A stretch of 64,000 nt of DNA from JAFEDN01 sp963795715 (GTDB lineage Bacteria > Pseudomonadota > Gammaproteobacteria > Coxiellales > Coxiellaceae), in NCBI GenBank assembly GCA_963795715.1, contig CAWCIY010000004.1:124001-188000 (forward strand), read 5' to 3'. The notes under the pieces are model-generated. The model was not told where the DNA came from, did no database searches, and saw only the letters and a list, made by a program, of their open reading frames with translations. The stretch's first letter is position 1; every line of letters begins with the position of its first letter. This document shows positions 35,353 through 44,625 of this stretch, in pieces. A program made the translations under genes and the position numbers.

Positions 35353-37044
35353 TTAATCTTTAACATCTGTCTTCATGACCTGATGATAAAATTCTTCTTG
35401 TTTTTTATATCTGCCCTCCGCATAATTTTGTATCAAGGCATTTTTTTTAATCTTATATAATTCGGGGGTGATGTTAATTTCCTTAGAAGGCAATATAAGG
35501 ATTGCCCGAGGTACAATACCTATCTTTGCTTGCACAGCAATATATATTTGTCGAATAGCAGCAGCCATTGTAGATTCATCATCATGATTTTCAATACTTG
35601 CCAATATAACTACGGATTGTTGTGTTTCCCCGCCCAATTTAGCCAGTTCACTCACAGTAATTGCGGCGGTGTACATAGGTACAATTTTGAGGACGGTATT
35701 CACCACATATTCAATTTCATGGTGATAAATGGTTTTGCCTTGGTAGACAATACTGCCGCCTTCTCGAGATACTAAATAAAGTTCACCATTTTTAAGATAG
35801 GCTAAATCACCCGTTTTATACCAACCGTCAGACGTGAAATACGCCGCGGTTTGCGTGGGGTTATTGAAAAATCCACTCGTCACCATGGGACCTGAGACCT
35901 CGAGCTTGCCCACAACCTCTTTCTCTACGGGTTGACCCAGTGTATCGACGACACGCAAATGAATCCCTGGTAATGGCGGACCCAAAGAAACAAAGGTAGG
36001 ATCCGTTTCCTCAGAAATAGAAAATTTCATATTATAAACGGAACATGCACAGGTCTCGGCCATACCCCAGGATGGAACCAATACGTTTTCTGGGATACCG
36101 GTAGGGCGCAAGGTTCGCATAAATCGTTGCGCGCAGTGATAAACGACCAACGTTCCTGCTGTGTTAATATATTTTAAATGAGATAAATCTAGTTTTTCCG
36201 TTGCGGCATTTTTGTAAGCAGACGAGAGCATATCAAAGGCAAAATTAGGCATGAAAGTGAAATTGCTGCGCAATTCACTAAAATATCTCAGTAAAATGAT
36301 AGGATTGTGAATGACCTCCATCATCTTCAAATGGATTTGATCCATACCATTATAAATCGAAAAAATATGGCACTCAATGAGGCCGGTAACATGTGTCAAT
36401 GGCATCCAGCTAAAGAAACTATTCTGAGAATTATCTGTGTAAATTTGCTGTTTGTTTGCTAACGCAGCTGTTATTTGCATATGTTTAACCATCGCTATTT
36501 TTGACAATCCCGTACTACCCGAACTAGTCACCAGAAAGGCAATATCATCCGGCAGTGGATAAACCACCTGCTGTAAATTAGGCTCAAATTGAGCTGAATT
36601 TAACACGGGTTTTTCAGTAATGATGAAAGTAGGTTTTTGAGAGGATTCTTGGTTAAATCTTCTTTGCAAATATTCCGATAATTTAGCGGTAGTGATGATT
36701 TTCGGTTTGTTCAATACTTCCCATAATTTAAAAAGTTGTTCATTAATGTCAAAATTATCGTGATGTTTTTGAGCCAATGTTGACAAGGGGATATAACCGC
36801 CTAAGATACATGCCCAAAAATAATTGATAAAATCTTGTGGATCATCAATACAAATAATGACTGTCTCACGAGGCTGTAAGAACTTAGGTAAATTTTTAAG
36901 CACTGCCAGTGCATTTTTGAACAGAGCATCATAATTGATATGTATATGCTGGCCTTGCTTTGTATCTAAAAAAGTTACTTTTTTATTTGCATAACGATGA
37001 GCGCATGACATGAATACGTTCACTAAATCCTGATTTTGATACAT
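35353..37044 (-). CDS. AMP-dependent acyl ligase, FAAL-like
   Basis: The 563-residue protein is an ANL adenylating enzyme. It has FLVTSSGSTGLSKIAMVKH (phosphate loop; the usual Pro before Lys is Ser), SWGMAETCA, GWYKTGDLAYL, and a hinge region SREGGSIVYQGKTIYHHEIE lacking the usual Asp-Arg pair. A C-terminal Lys-rich LYKIKKNALIQNYAEG is where fatty-acyl-AMP ligases carry the adenylation Lys. No carrier protein or ketosynthase is adjacent. It is divergent from the murQ-like unit. It may supply an acyl-AMP to a pathway elsewhere. Confidence 0.75.
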   Translation of the reverse strand: MYQNQDLVNVFMSCAHRYANKKVTFLDTKQGQHIHINYDALFKNALAVLKNLPKFLQPRETVIICIDDPQDFINYFWACILGGYIPLSTLAQKHHDNFDINEQLFKLWEVLNKPKIITTAKLSEYLQRRFNQESSQKPTFIITEKPVLNSAQFEPNLQQVVYPLPDDIAFLVTSSGSTGLSKIAMVKHMQITAALANKQQIYTDNSQNSFFSWMPLTHVTGLIECHIFSIYNGMDQIHLKMMEVIHNPIILLRYFSELRSNFTFMPNFAFDMLSSAYKNAATEKLDLSHLKYINTAGTLVVYHCAQRFMRTLRPTGIPENVLVPSWGMAETCACSVYNMKFSISEETDPTFVSLGPPLPGIHLRVVDTLGQPVEKEVVGKLEVSGPMVTSGFFNNPTQTAAYFTSDGWYKTGDLAYLKNGELYLVSREGGSIVYQGKTIYHHEIEYVVNTVLKIVPMYTAAITVSELAKLGGETQQSVVILASIENHDDESTMAAAIRQIYIAVQAKIGIVPRAILILPSKEINITPELYKIKKNALIQNYAEGRYKKQEEFYHQVMKTDVKD

Positions 37045-37355
37045 AAACTTATCTTTGTTCTTTAACTTTATTTATCCTCTTGTAATATTAGTCAATAATG
37101 TATTAATAAGCAAACTTAGAATAAAGAAATAAGATGCCCAAATTAATTATTTTATACAAAAAAATTCTTCTTTAATCCCGGCATTCCCGCGATTTCCCAT
37201 AGATAATTCCGTATATTTCACATGCAGATTGACCAAAAAAATGAATAATTTTCAGTCGCAATTCACTTAAATTGGTGATCACTTCTCTGAATTGACAAAC
37301 AATATAAAAATTTGATAAATTAGTAGCGCGAAGGAAAAAACAAAAAGGAGAAAAT
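37045..37355. other. Divergent intergenic region, no gene seen
   Basis: The 311-base AT-rich spacer must hold promoters of the AMP ligase (minus) and the murQ-like unit (plus). I see no clear -10/-35 pair or RNA. Confidence 0.4.
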
Positions 37356-37418
37356 ATGAAATCAGTATTTATCTTTAATTTGTTTTTCTTAGTGAGTCTT
37401 TCAAGTTCTTGCTCTTAA
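37356..37418 (+). CDS. 20-residue lipoprotein-signal-like micropeptide
   Basis: An ATG with AAAGGAG at 6-7 bases upstream opens a 20-codon ORF ending in TAA, 27 bases before the murQ-like gene. The peptide is a bare signal sequence: MKS, a hydrophobic core (VFIFNLFFLVSL), and a lipobox-like SSSC with one residue after the Cys. It would give a lipidated dipeptide, or act as a leader peptide for the downstream genes. It is not a known family. Confidence 0.5.
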   Translation: MKSVFIFNLFFLVSLSSSCS

Positions 37419-37445
37419 ATTTGTCTGAAGTTTGGGAGGGAAGTT

Positions 37446-39107
37446 ATGCATGGAACACATCAAGCTGACCACAAAACAAATGACTACCGCAATTTAATAA
37501 AAGAACACAAAAAAAGAATAAGCTATGCGCGTCCATTGGAAGATATACTGAATACTTTAATTTCCACTGAACTTCCCCACCCTCTTACTGCAAATCTATC
37601 ACAATTGGTTGAAAAAGACATAACCGCAGCAGTCGATATATTAAAAGAAGTAGATTGTATCTCATTACGTGAAAACATAGCCCAACTTGATCCCATCATT
37701 GCCAAACTGCAAAAGAATATTTCTGAAACTTTCGAAAAAAATGGCCGACTGTTTATGGTCGGATGTGGCGCGGCGGCAAGAGCTGCTGCACTGGTGGAAC
37801 TTTTATTTGGTGAGGCATTTCCAAATTTAAAAAATCGAGTAATCGCCATCGTCGCAGGCGGTGATGTCGCTTTAATAAAATCTCGTGAAGGGTTTGAAGA
37901 TAGCGCTAAAGCCGCAATCAATCAACTAAAAGAACACAAAATAAATCCGTTATTAGATCGAATTATTGGTGTGACCGCCAGCGGCAGCGCTACATTTGTC
38001 CACGCAGCGATAGCGGAAGTAGTGAAAGATGAAAAAAGTTGCACTGGCGTTTTACTTGCTTGCATCACGCCAAAAGAGTTGGCAGAGAAACTTCAAAATC
38101 ATCCTATTTTAACACCTCCAATACTTAAAAAAGTTGAACTGCTATCAATTCCCGCGGGAAGGATGGCAATCGCTGGAAGTACGAGAGCGCAAGCTGCTAA
38201 TGCTCAAATCTTGGTATTAGCACTCAGTTGTTTCAGTGCAGCCACAGGCCAAAGCTTTTCTATTAGATCCTGTTGTGAAGCCATTGCGCAGCAACTTGAA
38301 ACAACCTCCTCACCAATGATTACCGAATGGGTGAAGTCAGTAGCTGAAATTTATGAAAAAAAAGAGCAGGTTTATTACCATACGAAAAAAAATCCGTTCA
38401 CTATATCAACTAACGAAGTTGAACTTCACCCTACTTATAATATTAATCCTTACGAAAATGATCTTCAATCTGTTGAAGAGAAAAAGAAATCTTACTCAAT
38501 TTCACGTATTATTATTGAAGACGCAAAAGATTCAGCAGCTGCTTTACAGTCATTAACTCACAAAGTACGGCCTTCGCAAGGAGAAGGTACAGATGAATTA
38601 ATAGGGTTTGATCTCAGCAGCCAGATTCTGGAAAAAAGGCGTCAATATGTTAATACCCCTGAACATCATTTTTATATTAATGTCGAAAAAAATAAATTAA
38701 TTCTAAAAATCAACAGCAAATATGTATTAGAGTTAAGTCATTTTAATCAATTGCCAAAATTACTTCATAAATTGGTGCAAGAGGTATTTTTAAAAATCAT
38801 ACTTAATCAACAGTCCACCTTAGTGATGGGTTTATTAAAAAAATATCATGGCAATATTATGACTTCCGTTAGACCCACTAATTTAAAACTGATTGACCGT
38901 TGTATTGCCTTAACCATTTTTGGCTTATTATCCTCTTCATTACTGCGAACTATTAACATTTGCGAAGTATCTTCTGTCATTTATGAGCAAATGAAAGATT
39001 TGCAAACCAATACTTCAATAGTAATGAAGGCTCTACAGGTGCTCTTGGATCGTTATCATTTTAGAGTGAATAAAACAATGGAACAGGATGGCACTCATGC
39101 GCATTAG
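37446..39107 (+). CDS. SIS-domain protein of the MurNAc-6-P etherase / GCKR type
   Basis: The 553-residue protein has a first SIS domain with GRLFMVGCGAAARAAALVE, IIGVTASGSATFVHAAI and IPAGRMAIAGSTRAQAANAQ, the pattern of MurQ. MurQ cleaves the lactyl ether of MurNAc-6-phosphate in cell-wall recycling. At about 300 residues MurQ is much shorter, so this is the longer GCKR-like form with a second, less clear half. The adjacent sugar-kinase gene supports an amino-sugar role. GGGAGG precedes the ATG. Confidence 0.72.
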   Translation: MHGTHQADHKTNDYRNLIKEHKKRISYARPLEDILNTLISTELPHPLTANLSQLVEKDITAAVDILKEVDCISLRENIAQLDPIIAKLQKNISETFEKNGRLFMVGCGAAARAAALVELLFGEAFPNLKNRVIAIVAGGDVALIKSREGFEDSAKAAINQLKEHKINPLLDRIIGVTASGSATFVHAAIAEVVKDEKSCTGVLLACITPKELAEKLQNHPILTPPILKKVELLSIPAGRMAIAGSTRAQAANAQILVLALSCFSAATGQSFSIRSCCEAIAQQLETTSSPMITEWVKSVAEIYEKKEQVYYHTKKNPFTISTNEVELHPTYNINPYENDLQSVEEKKKSYSISRIIIEDAKDSAAALQSLTHKVRPSQGEGTDELIGFDLSSQILEKRRQYVNTPEHHFYINVEKNKLILKINSKYVLELSHFNQLPKLLHKLVQEVFLKIILNQQSTLVMGLLKKYHGNIMTSVRPTNLKLIDRCIALTIFGLLSSSLLRTINICEVSSVIYEQMKDLQTNTSIVMKALQVLLDRYHFRVNKTMEQDGTHAH

Positions 39108-39166
39108 CAAATGACAAGGAGGAAAAAAAATCAATTTTTTCCATGTAACACAATAAGGAGAATTTT

Positions 39167-40255
39167 ATGCAAAGAGATCATGCTCAAATGGAACTGGTTT
39201 CGGCCTTAATTGGGGTAGAAGCGGGAGCTTCAACCATTACCGTTGAAGTAGAATTAGCAGATGAAAAAGGAACTAAGTTGGGCCAATCTCTGTTGGAGAA
39301 AGGTGCGAATATATCCGCCACCCCTCCAGAAATTGCATGGCAAAATATAATTCAAGGCATTAAAATGGCATTAGAAAAATCAGAAATCAGTTTAGAGAAA
39401 TCCAAAGAAGTTAAATTCTATCTATTTATTGGAGCTCCTGGAATGAGCGCAGATACACAACGTAAAGCATTTATAGAATACGGACAAAAAAACTATCCTT
39501 ATTTTGAAACAGTTATTTATGAAACAGATGCTTATTTAACTTGGCGTGCGATGAATGTTAAAGAGGGGACGGTGTTTATCGCCGGTTCAGGCGCTGTAGG
39601 AATGTATTTTTCCGAAGAACAATTAAAAGAAGTGAAGCTGAGTTATCCCATACCGCCTCAAAACAAAGTCAGTGGTTTTGGATTCCCCCATGACGATTCC
39701 TGGGGTTTAGCGCGTATGGGTTTAAAAATTGTAGAACTGTTAATTAAATACCTTGATGGCAGAATCATTATAGAAGATTCAAGATTAGAAATTGCTTTAA
39801 AAGAAATTTATCAAGAGTACTTTAATTCTACTAAAGAAATTCTAGTGAGCCGAATCAATACCGATCCAGGTTCTAATCCTTATTTTACACACTCTGCTGA
39901 ATCCTATAAAAAGCTAACAGAAAATTTTCTTAGAATAACCGCTCATACAAATGAAGCTTTTACTCAAAAATTGTTTAAAGAGGCCGCTAAAGAATTTACC
40001 TTAGCCTACAATACAATAATGAAAGGAAAGGATTGCTTGTGTTATGCTTGGGGAACAGGTTATAAGCATTTTGAAAAGTATTTACCTTCTGAAATGAGTT
40101 CTCGTCTTATCACCCAATTAAAAATGACTCCGGCGCATGCGGGTATTTCAGTTTTGCGGAAAATGGCAACCCCTGCTCCTACTCCTGTGGCTCTTACTAA
40201 TCTTAAAATAAGCTCAACCGAAACCACTTCGTTAACAATAAGAAGAAGCCATTGA
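39167..40255 (+). CDS. BadF/BadG-type N-acetylhexosamine kinase-like protein
   Basis: The 362-residue protein has the ASKHA fold motifs: IGVEAGASTITVEV (phosphate 1), YETDAYLTWRA, VFIAGSGAVGMYF (phosphate 2) and GFGFPHDDSWGLARMGLK. It resembles GlcNAc/MurNAc kinases. It lies 59 bases after the MurQ-like gene with TAAGGAG before the ATG. Together they could phosphorylate MurNAc and then remove the lactyl group. The C-terminal 30 residues are Thr/Ser/Pro-rich and unusual. Confidence 0.7.
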   Translation: MQRDHAQMELVSALIGVEAGASTITVEVELADEKGTKLGQSLLEKGANISATPPEIAWQNIIQGIKMALEKSEISLEKSKEVKFYLFIGAPGMSADTQRKAFIEYGQKNYPYFETVIYETDAYLTWRAMNVKEGTVFIAGSGAVGMYFSEEQLKEVKLSYPIPPQNKVSGFGFPHDDSWGLARMGLKIVELLIKYLDGRIIIEDSRLEIALKEIYQEYFNSTKEILVSRINTDPGSNPYFTHSAESYKKLTENFLRITAHTNEAFTQKLFKEAAKEFTLAYNTIMKGKDCLCYAWGTGYKHFEKYLPSEMSSRLITQLKMTPAHAGISVLRKMATPAPTPVALTNLKISSTETTSLTIRRSH

Positions 40256-40275
40256 ATCTCATTCTACCTAGAGCA

Positions 40276-40324
40276 CGTCATACCGCGGCTCGACCGTGGT
40301 ATCTTAGCTCAAGTCGCGGGATAA
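40276..40324. repeat. Degenerate REP-type palindrome
   Basis: cgtcataccgcggctcgacc starts a 9-bp stem (ataccgcgg / ccgtggtat, one G-T). The following caagtcgcgggataacg resembles the second arm of the repeat at 21366. Confidence 0.6.
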
Positions 40325-40417
40325 CGAATTTTTATCAGCCCTGTAACCGAGGTGAGTTCTGCTTCACTTAATGAAGCAGAATTGTTAAACTAACATTAGT
40401 TACTTGGGGAGAATATC

Positions 40418-41083
40418 ATGAACTTTTTTCAACTTGCGATCGCCAATAAAAATTACTCTTCTTGGTCATTACGTGCTTGGTTAGCGCTGACTCATTTCCA
40501 AATTCCTTTTGAAGAAAAGCTTATTCCCTTGGATCAAAGTGATACCGCTAAGAATATTAAACAAATTTCTCCCTCAGGATTCGTGCCTGCGCTCAATGTA
40601 AATCATCAATTCACCGTTTGGGATTCTTTGGCGATTTGCGAATTTCTGGCAGAAACCTTCCCCGAAAAAAACATGTGGCCATCGGATTCTAAAGCACGTG
40701 CTTGGGCGCGCTCCATCAGCCATGAAATGCATTCGGGTTTTCAGAAGCTCCGGCAAAATCTACCGATGAAATGTCATCTCATACTCAAAGAATTCGATCA
40801 TTCTGTGGCATCTCGAGATATTGAGCGAATTCAATCGTTGTGGGCAGAATGCTTGAATGCACATCAACACCAAGGCCCTTATTTATTTGGTGCTTTTTCT
40901 ATTGTGGATTGTATGTATGCACCAGTGATTTTACGATTTCGCAGTTATGCCGTCCCCCTTAAGGGTTTAAATCACCAATACTATGAAACGATGATAGCAC
41001 ATCCTGCGATACAACAATGGTTACAAGACGCATCGAAAGAACCTTGGCGTTTAGCAAGTCACGGGGACAGCGATTCCCGCTGA
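40418..41083 (+). CDS. Glutathione S-transferase
   Basis: The 221-residue protein has a thioredoxin-like N-terminal domain with NYSSWSLRAWLALTHF (Ser near the active site), PSGFVPAL and the glutathione-binding VWDSLAICEFLAE. An all-helical C-terminal domain follows, with FSIVDCMYAPVILRF. It conjugates glutathione to electrophiles. GGGGAG lies before the ATG. Substrate unknown. Confidence 0.9.
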   Translation: MNFFQLAIANKNYSSWSLRAWLALTHFQIPFEEKLIPLDQSDTAKNIKQISPSGFVPALNVNHQFTVWDSLAICEFLAETFPEKNMWPSDSKARAWARSISHEMHSGFQKLRQNLPMKCHLILKEFDHSVASRDIERIQSLWAECLNAHQHQGPYLFGAFSIVDCMYAPVILRFRSYAVPLKGLNHQYYETMIAHPAIQQWLQDASKEPWRLASHGDSDSR

Positions 41084-41116
41084 GTTATAACTGCTTGAAA
41101 AGATGCCATTAAATTC

Positions 41117-41206
41117 GAAATGAGGGATCGCAAGGAGTGGAGAGCGGCGCGACCTTTCCCTTCATTCCGGAAGCCTGGCTTTGCCAGGATTCAGGATTTA
41201 AACCAA
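41117..41206 (-). repeat. Dispersed palindromic repeat, copy B
   Basis: This is the reverse-oriented partner of 16160-16249, sharing cctggcaaagccagg-like hairpin and ggaatgaagggaaaggtcgc. It lies just after the GST gene. Confidence 0.75.
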
Positions 41207-41338
41207 GAAGCAATGACCGCAGAGCGGTAATTGCTGCAGGATTAAGAGATGAATTGCTAATAAGTTCAAGTTTTGGTATAATGTTTCCCTTCATAGAAGA
41301 TGTAAAACCACACATTAACCCTCTTTGATTAGGAAATT

Positions 41339-42505
41339 ATGCAAGATTTTTCAAATATCGGCTTGCCAGCCGCTCTGCTGACTTCTTTAAACCGTATGCA
41401 GTACAAGGCCCCCACCCCCATCCAAATGCAAGCCATACCACCCGCTTTGGCGGGACGAGACATTTTAGGCTCTGCCCAAACTGGGACCGGAAAAACCGCT
41501 GCTTTTAGCATTCCATTGATTGCCGGATTAATGACCTCTCAGAACAGCATAGCGCTAGTGCTAACACCCACTCGCGAACTGGCCACTCAAATAATGGATG
41601 TTATGCGCAAACTGGTTGGGCCACAAACTCATCTCCCCTCAGTATTGCTGATTGGAGGAGAGCCTATGGGACCTCAATTTCGGCAATTAAATGCGAATCC
41701 CCGTATCATCATTGGTACACCTGGACGAATCAATGATCATATTCATCGCGGCAGTTTAAAGCTTCAAAAGACTCAATTTCTGGTACTGGATGAAACCGAC
41801 CGAATGTTAGATATGGGCTTTGGTATACAGCTAGATGAAATTGTTAAACATCTTCCCCAAACCCGGCAAACACTCATGTTTTCCGCCACCTTACCTCCTA
41901 ATATTGTCCAACGTTCACAAAAATATTTACGCAATCCTGAAAGAATTTCAGTAGGTCCTATAGGCGCTCCTACCTTAGGTATCACACAAAAATCAGCTCA
42001 TTTAAAAGAAACGGAAAAGTACCCTACCCTGCTGACGGAATTAGATGAACGCCAAGGCTCCATTATTGTATTCGTTAATACCAAACGGGGCGCTGAAAAA
42101 CTGGCCGATAAGCTTTATCACGACGGCTATGAAACCAGAGCCATTCATGGTGACCTCAGACAACGTCAACGAGATCAAGTACTCAAATCCTTCCGCAATA
42201 AAAATTATCGTATTATTGTCGCTACCGACGTTGCCGCACGAGGATTAGATATTCCTCACATTGAACATGTGATTAATTACGACATTCCGCAATCGCCCGA
42301 AGATTATGTCCATAGAGTGGGAAGAACCGCCCGTGCCGGACGCGAAGGTTGTGCCCTCTCCTTTATCTTGCCCAAAGACAACGCCAAGTGGCAAGCTATT
42401 GACAATTTACTGAATCCCAATGCACGGAAACCAAAAGAATTTAAGTCCCTCCCCCGTAAACGCAGCTTTGGCTTTCGTCGTAGAAATTCGAAAATGGCGA
42501 AATAA
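41339..42505 (+). CDS. DEAD-box RNA helicase, RhlE-like, with DETD motif
   Basis: The 388-residue protein has all helicase motifs: a Q motif (APTPIQMQAIP), AQTGTGKTAAFSIPLI (I), PTRELATQI (Ia), GTPGR (Ib), VLDETDRMLDMGF (II), SATLP (III), IVFVNTKRGAEKL (IV), ATDVAARGLDIP (V) and HRVGRTARAGR (VI), then a basic tail (KRSFGFRRRNSK). Motif II is DETD, where the usual Ala is Thr. Such helicases remodel RNA in ribosome assembly and decay. Confidence 0.93.
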   Translation: MQDFSNIGLPAALLTSLNRMQYKAPTPIQMQAIPPALAGRDILGSAQTGTGKTAAFSIPLIAGLMTSQNSIALVLTPTRELATQIMDVMRKLVGPQTHLPSVLLIGGEPMGPQFRQLNANPRIIIGTPGRINDHIHRGSLKLQKTQFLVLDETDRMLDMGFGIQLDEIVKHLPQTRQTLMFSATLPPNIVQRSQKYLRNPERISVGPIGAPTLGITQKSAHLKETEKYPTLLTELDERQGSIIVFVNTKRGAEKLADKLYHDGYETRAIHGDLRQRQRDQVLKSFRNKNYRIIVATDVAARGLDIPHIEHVINYDIPQSPEDYVHRVGRTARAGREGCALSFILPKDNAKWQAIDNLLNPNARKPKEFKSLPRKRSFGFRRRNSKMAK

Positions 42506-42514
42506 TTTTTAAAC

Positions 42515-42641
42515 CCGTCATTGCGACTGCGAGCGCAGCGTCAAGTTAAGGCTTTCTTCTACTCTCCCTCCCCCCAAAAATTGGGGGAGAGGGAATAATA
42601 AACCTTAACTTGACGCTGCGCGCTCGCAGTCGCAATGACGG
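42515..42641. repeat. MITE-like 127-bp inverted-repeat element
   Basis: Arms of 37 and 39 bp (ccgtcattgcgactgcgagc ... caagttaagg and its complement, differing by a 2-base indel) surround a smaller hairpin (ctctccctcccccc / gggggagaggg). The inner 14 bp of each arm, gcgtcaagttaagg, equal the left end of the IS4-type element at 12321-12334. It could be a non-autonomous relative or a transcribed terminator-like stem. Confidence 0.75.
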
Positions 42642-42726
42642 CGTGACACCTTTACGTAAACGGCAAAAACAGTTACGGTTTTTAATACCGTAACTGTTTT
42701 CAATCACAGGAATGTAAGACCAGATA

Positions 42727-44421
42727 CTAAGTACCAAATGTCTGTGGAACAATTTGCGATGCTTTAAACTCCGGTTTTTCCTCAAGTAATTTATTAAACA
42801 TGTTAACGCATAGACTTGCTAACTGACTTTTAGATGTGAAAACAGATGGACCTGAGCTGGTTAATGATCTAACCGCTAGCTTTAATTCATTGACCAATGC
42901 TAAGTTTTTAAAATTAAATAATTTTAAAAAGTTATCAAACATGCCCGCTTGACAATCCTGAGCATAAAAAGTGATTTCATTTCCATCAGTCCATACTGAT
43001 GTATTTTCTTTGCTTTCTTCTTTTAATGCTGCCATTATCTTATCTGCTTCACCAAGAGGGGTAATTTTCAGCACAATACCAGTAGCGTTCATAACATCCA
43101 CTTTGATAGTGATTGGTGCAGTTGAACTTGAAGTACTTGTAGAGCTGGTAGAACTCAATGTGGTTGCCGTAGTGGAAGACCCAGAGTTTTGAGAACTCGA
43201 AGAAAGGAAGCTAAAGGAATTAGTACTTTGACTACTAGACGATGGACTCGAAGAGTTTGGGACCAGACTAGAGGTAGTACTGGGGCTAACCGTAGGATTA
43301 GAGCTCGAGCTAGAAGAACTTGAGCTGGAGGAAGGTTGTTTCATCTCCACATCTTCTTTTTGTTCCCAGACTCGGCTAAACCTATCAGTAGTACCACATA
43401 ATGCTTTCTGGGCAGCCTTCGCAACTTTCTTACTCATCTCTAGAGAATTTATTTTTTGCTCTTGCTTAAGTACACCATTTGAAGAACGAATATAGGTTGA
43501 GAGATCCGTAAAAATCACGCTTTTTTGATTAAAATACAAACATCCAGGATTATCCGCATAACGGTTAATGAAGCCCTTAGCATACCTAATTCGATATAGT
43601 GACTTATCCTCTTCACTTTCAACTTCAGGAAAAAAACCCATTACTTTAAGAAAATTATCACAACATTTTTGGCCTTCTATCCTGTTATTAAAAGCGTCGC
43701 CTCCGAAATTTATCCCTTTTTCTCCGTTATTGGCAGTGAAGAAAGGAAAATAAAAACATTCGTTGTTATTAGAATAAATGGCAGGCATATTTAAATCTTC
43801 ATTTTCGTTGAATATTTTAATATTCTGGATCCTCACTTTTTCTTTATACCAACTGGTATAAGTCCATGTTCTTAAGTCTTCTAAAAGTTTTTTTCGATGC
43901 TCTACGGTACTGCGAATTACTAATTGTTTATCATAATTGGTATAGATTTTAAAATCTTTACAAGGATCAGTGGATCTAAGAATAAATGTATAATCTTTAT
44001 AAAGCATTGTCATCAATCGCTTAAAAGCATCCTGTATGGTAATCTTTTCACTTCCACTCGGAGAAACAGGCACTTCTATGGTCAGAGTATTGTTATTATT
44101 AATCAACAGGCAAATGATTTCATCTAAGGCTTGATCTATTTTTTCAAAAAAATGCTTGGCGCCAGGATTGTAGAGCGTTCCAGTCATGTTGTAATACGTA
44201 ACATTGTCTTTATCGTCAAGAAAACCCACTGCTTTAAAATTAAAATGATCAGCTGTCCCAGCCGTTTTTATCGCACTGATGGCTTTACCAACATCTGCCA
44301 GTAATGTGATATGAGCACCTTGTAAGTAAACAGGGGCGTCCATAAAGAACTCACCCAAAAGGCCTTCTAATATTTCATAAGCCCTTCCTCTATTCTCATC
44401 ACTTATAAAAAATTCGCGCAT
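42727..44421 (-). CDS. Ser-rich multidomain protein, effector candidate
   Basis: I do not recognise the 564-residue protein. Residues 1-365 are a globular region with no known motif (FISDENRGRAYEILEGLLGE, then many aromatic and acidic residues). Residues about 370-455 are a low-complexity linker with an 11-residue Ser run and many Ser/Thr/Pro. Residues 456-564 form another globular domain (PITIKVDVMNATGIVLKITP). No signal peptide or membrane segment is seen. Such a linker and composition are common in translocated effectors of Legionella and Coxiella, but that is inference. Confidence 0.65.
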   Translation of the reverse strand: MREFFISDENRGRAYEILEGLLGEFFMDAPVYLQGAHITLLADVGKAISAIKTAGTADHFNFKAVGFLDDKDNVTYYNMTGTLYNPGAKHFFEKIDQALDEIICLLINNNNTLTIEVPVSPSGSEKITIQDAFKRLMTMLYKDYTFILRSTDPCKDFKIYTNYDKQLVIRSTVEHRKKLLEDLRTWTYTSWYKEKVRIQNIKIFNENEDLNMPAIYSNNNECFYFPFFTANNGEKGINFGGDAFNNRIEGQKCCDNFLKVMGFFPEVESEEDKSLYRIRYAKGFINRYADNPGCLYFNQKSVIFTDLSTYIRSSNGVLKQEQKINSLEMSKKVAKAAQKALCGTTDRFSRVWEQKEDVEMKQPSSSSSSSSSSSNPTVSPSTTSSLVPNSSSPSSSSQSTNSFSFLSSSSQNSGSSTTATTLSSTSSTSTSSSTAPITIKVDVMNATGIVLKITPLGEADKIMAALKEESKENTSVWTDGNEITFYAQDCQAGMFDNFLKLFNFKNLALVNELKLAVRSLTSSGPSVFTSKSQLASLCVNMFNKLLEEKPEFKASQIVPQTFGT

Positions 44422-44625
44422 ATCTCTTCTCCTTTAGTTTTTAAAATAAAAATTCTGTCGCCATATTTAAAACAGCTAGGAATTGTTTGTCAAGCAATAT
44501 AAAATCATGGGTAAATTTTGCACACTTCAGACTTTATTAATCAAATAAAAGTTTTGCCAAAGATTGACAGCTCACTAAAGTTCATATTCAATAAGAAATC
44601 TGAAAAATCCTAAGGAAAGGACGCT

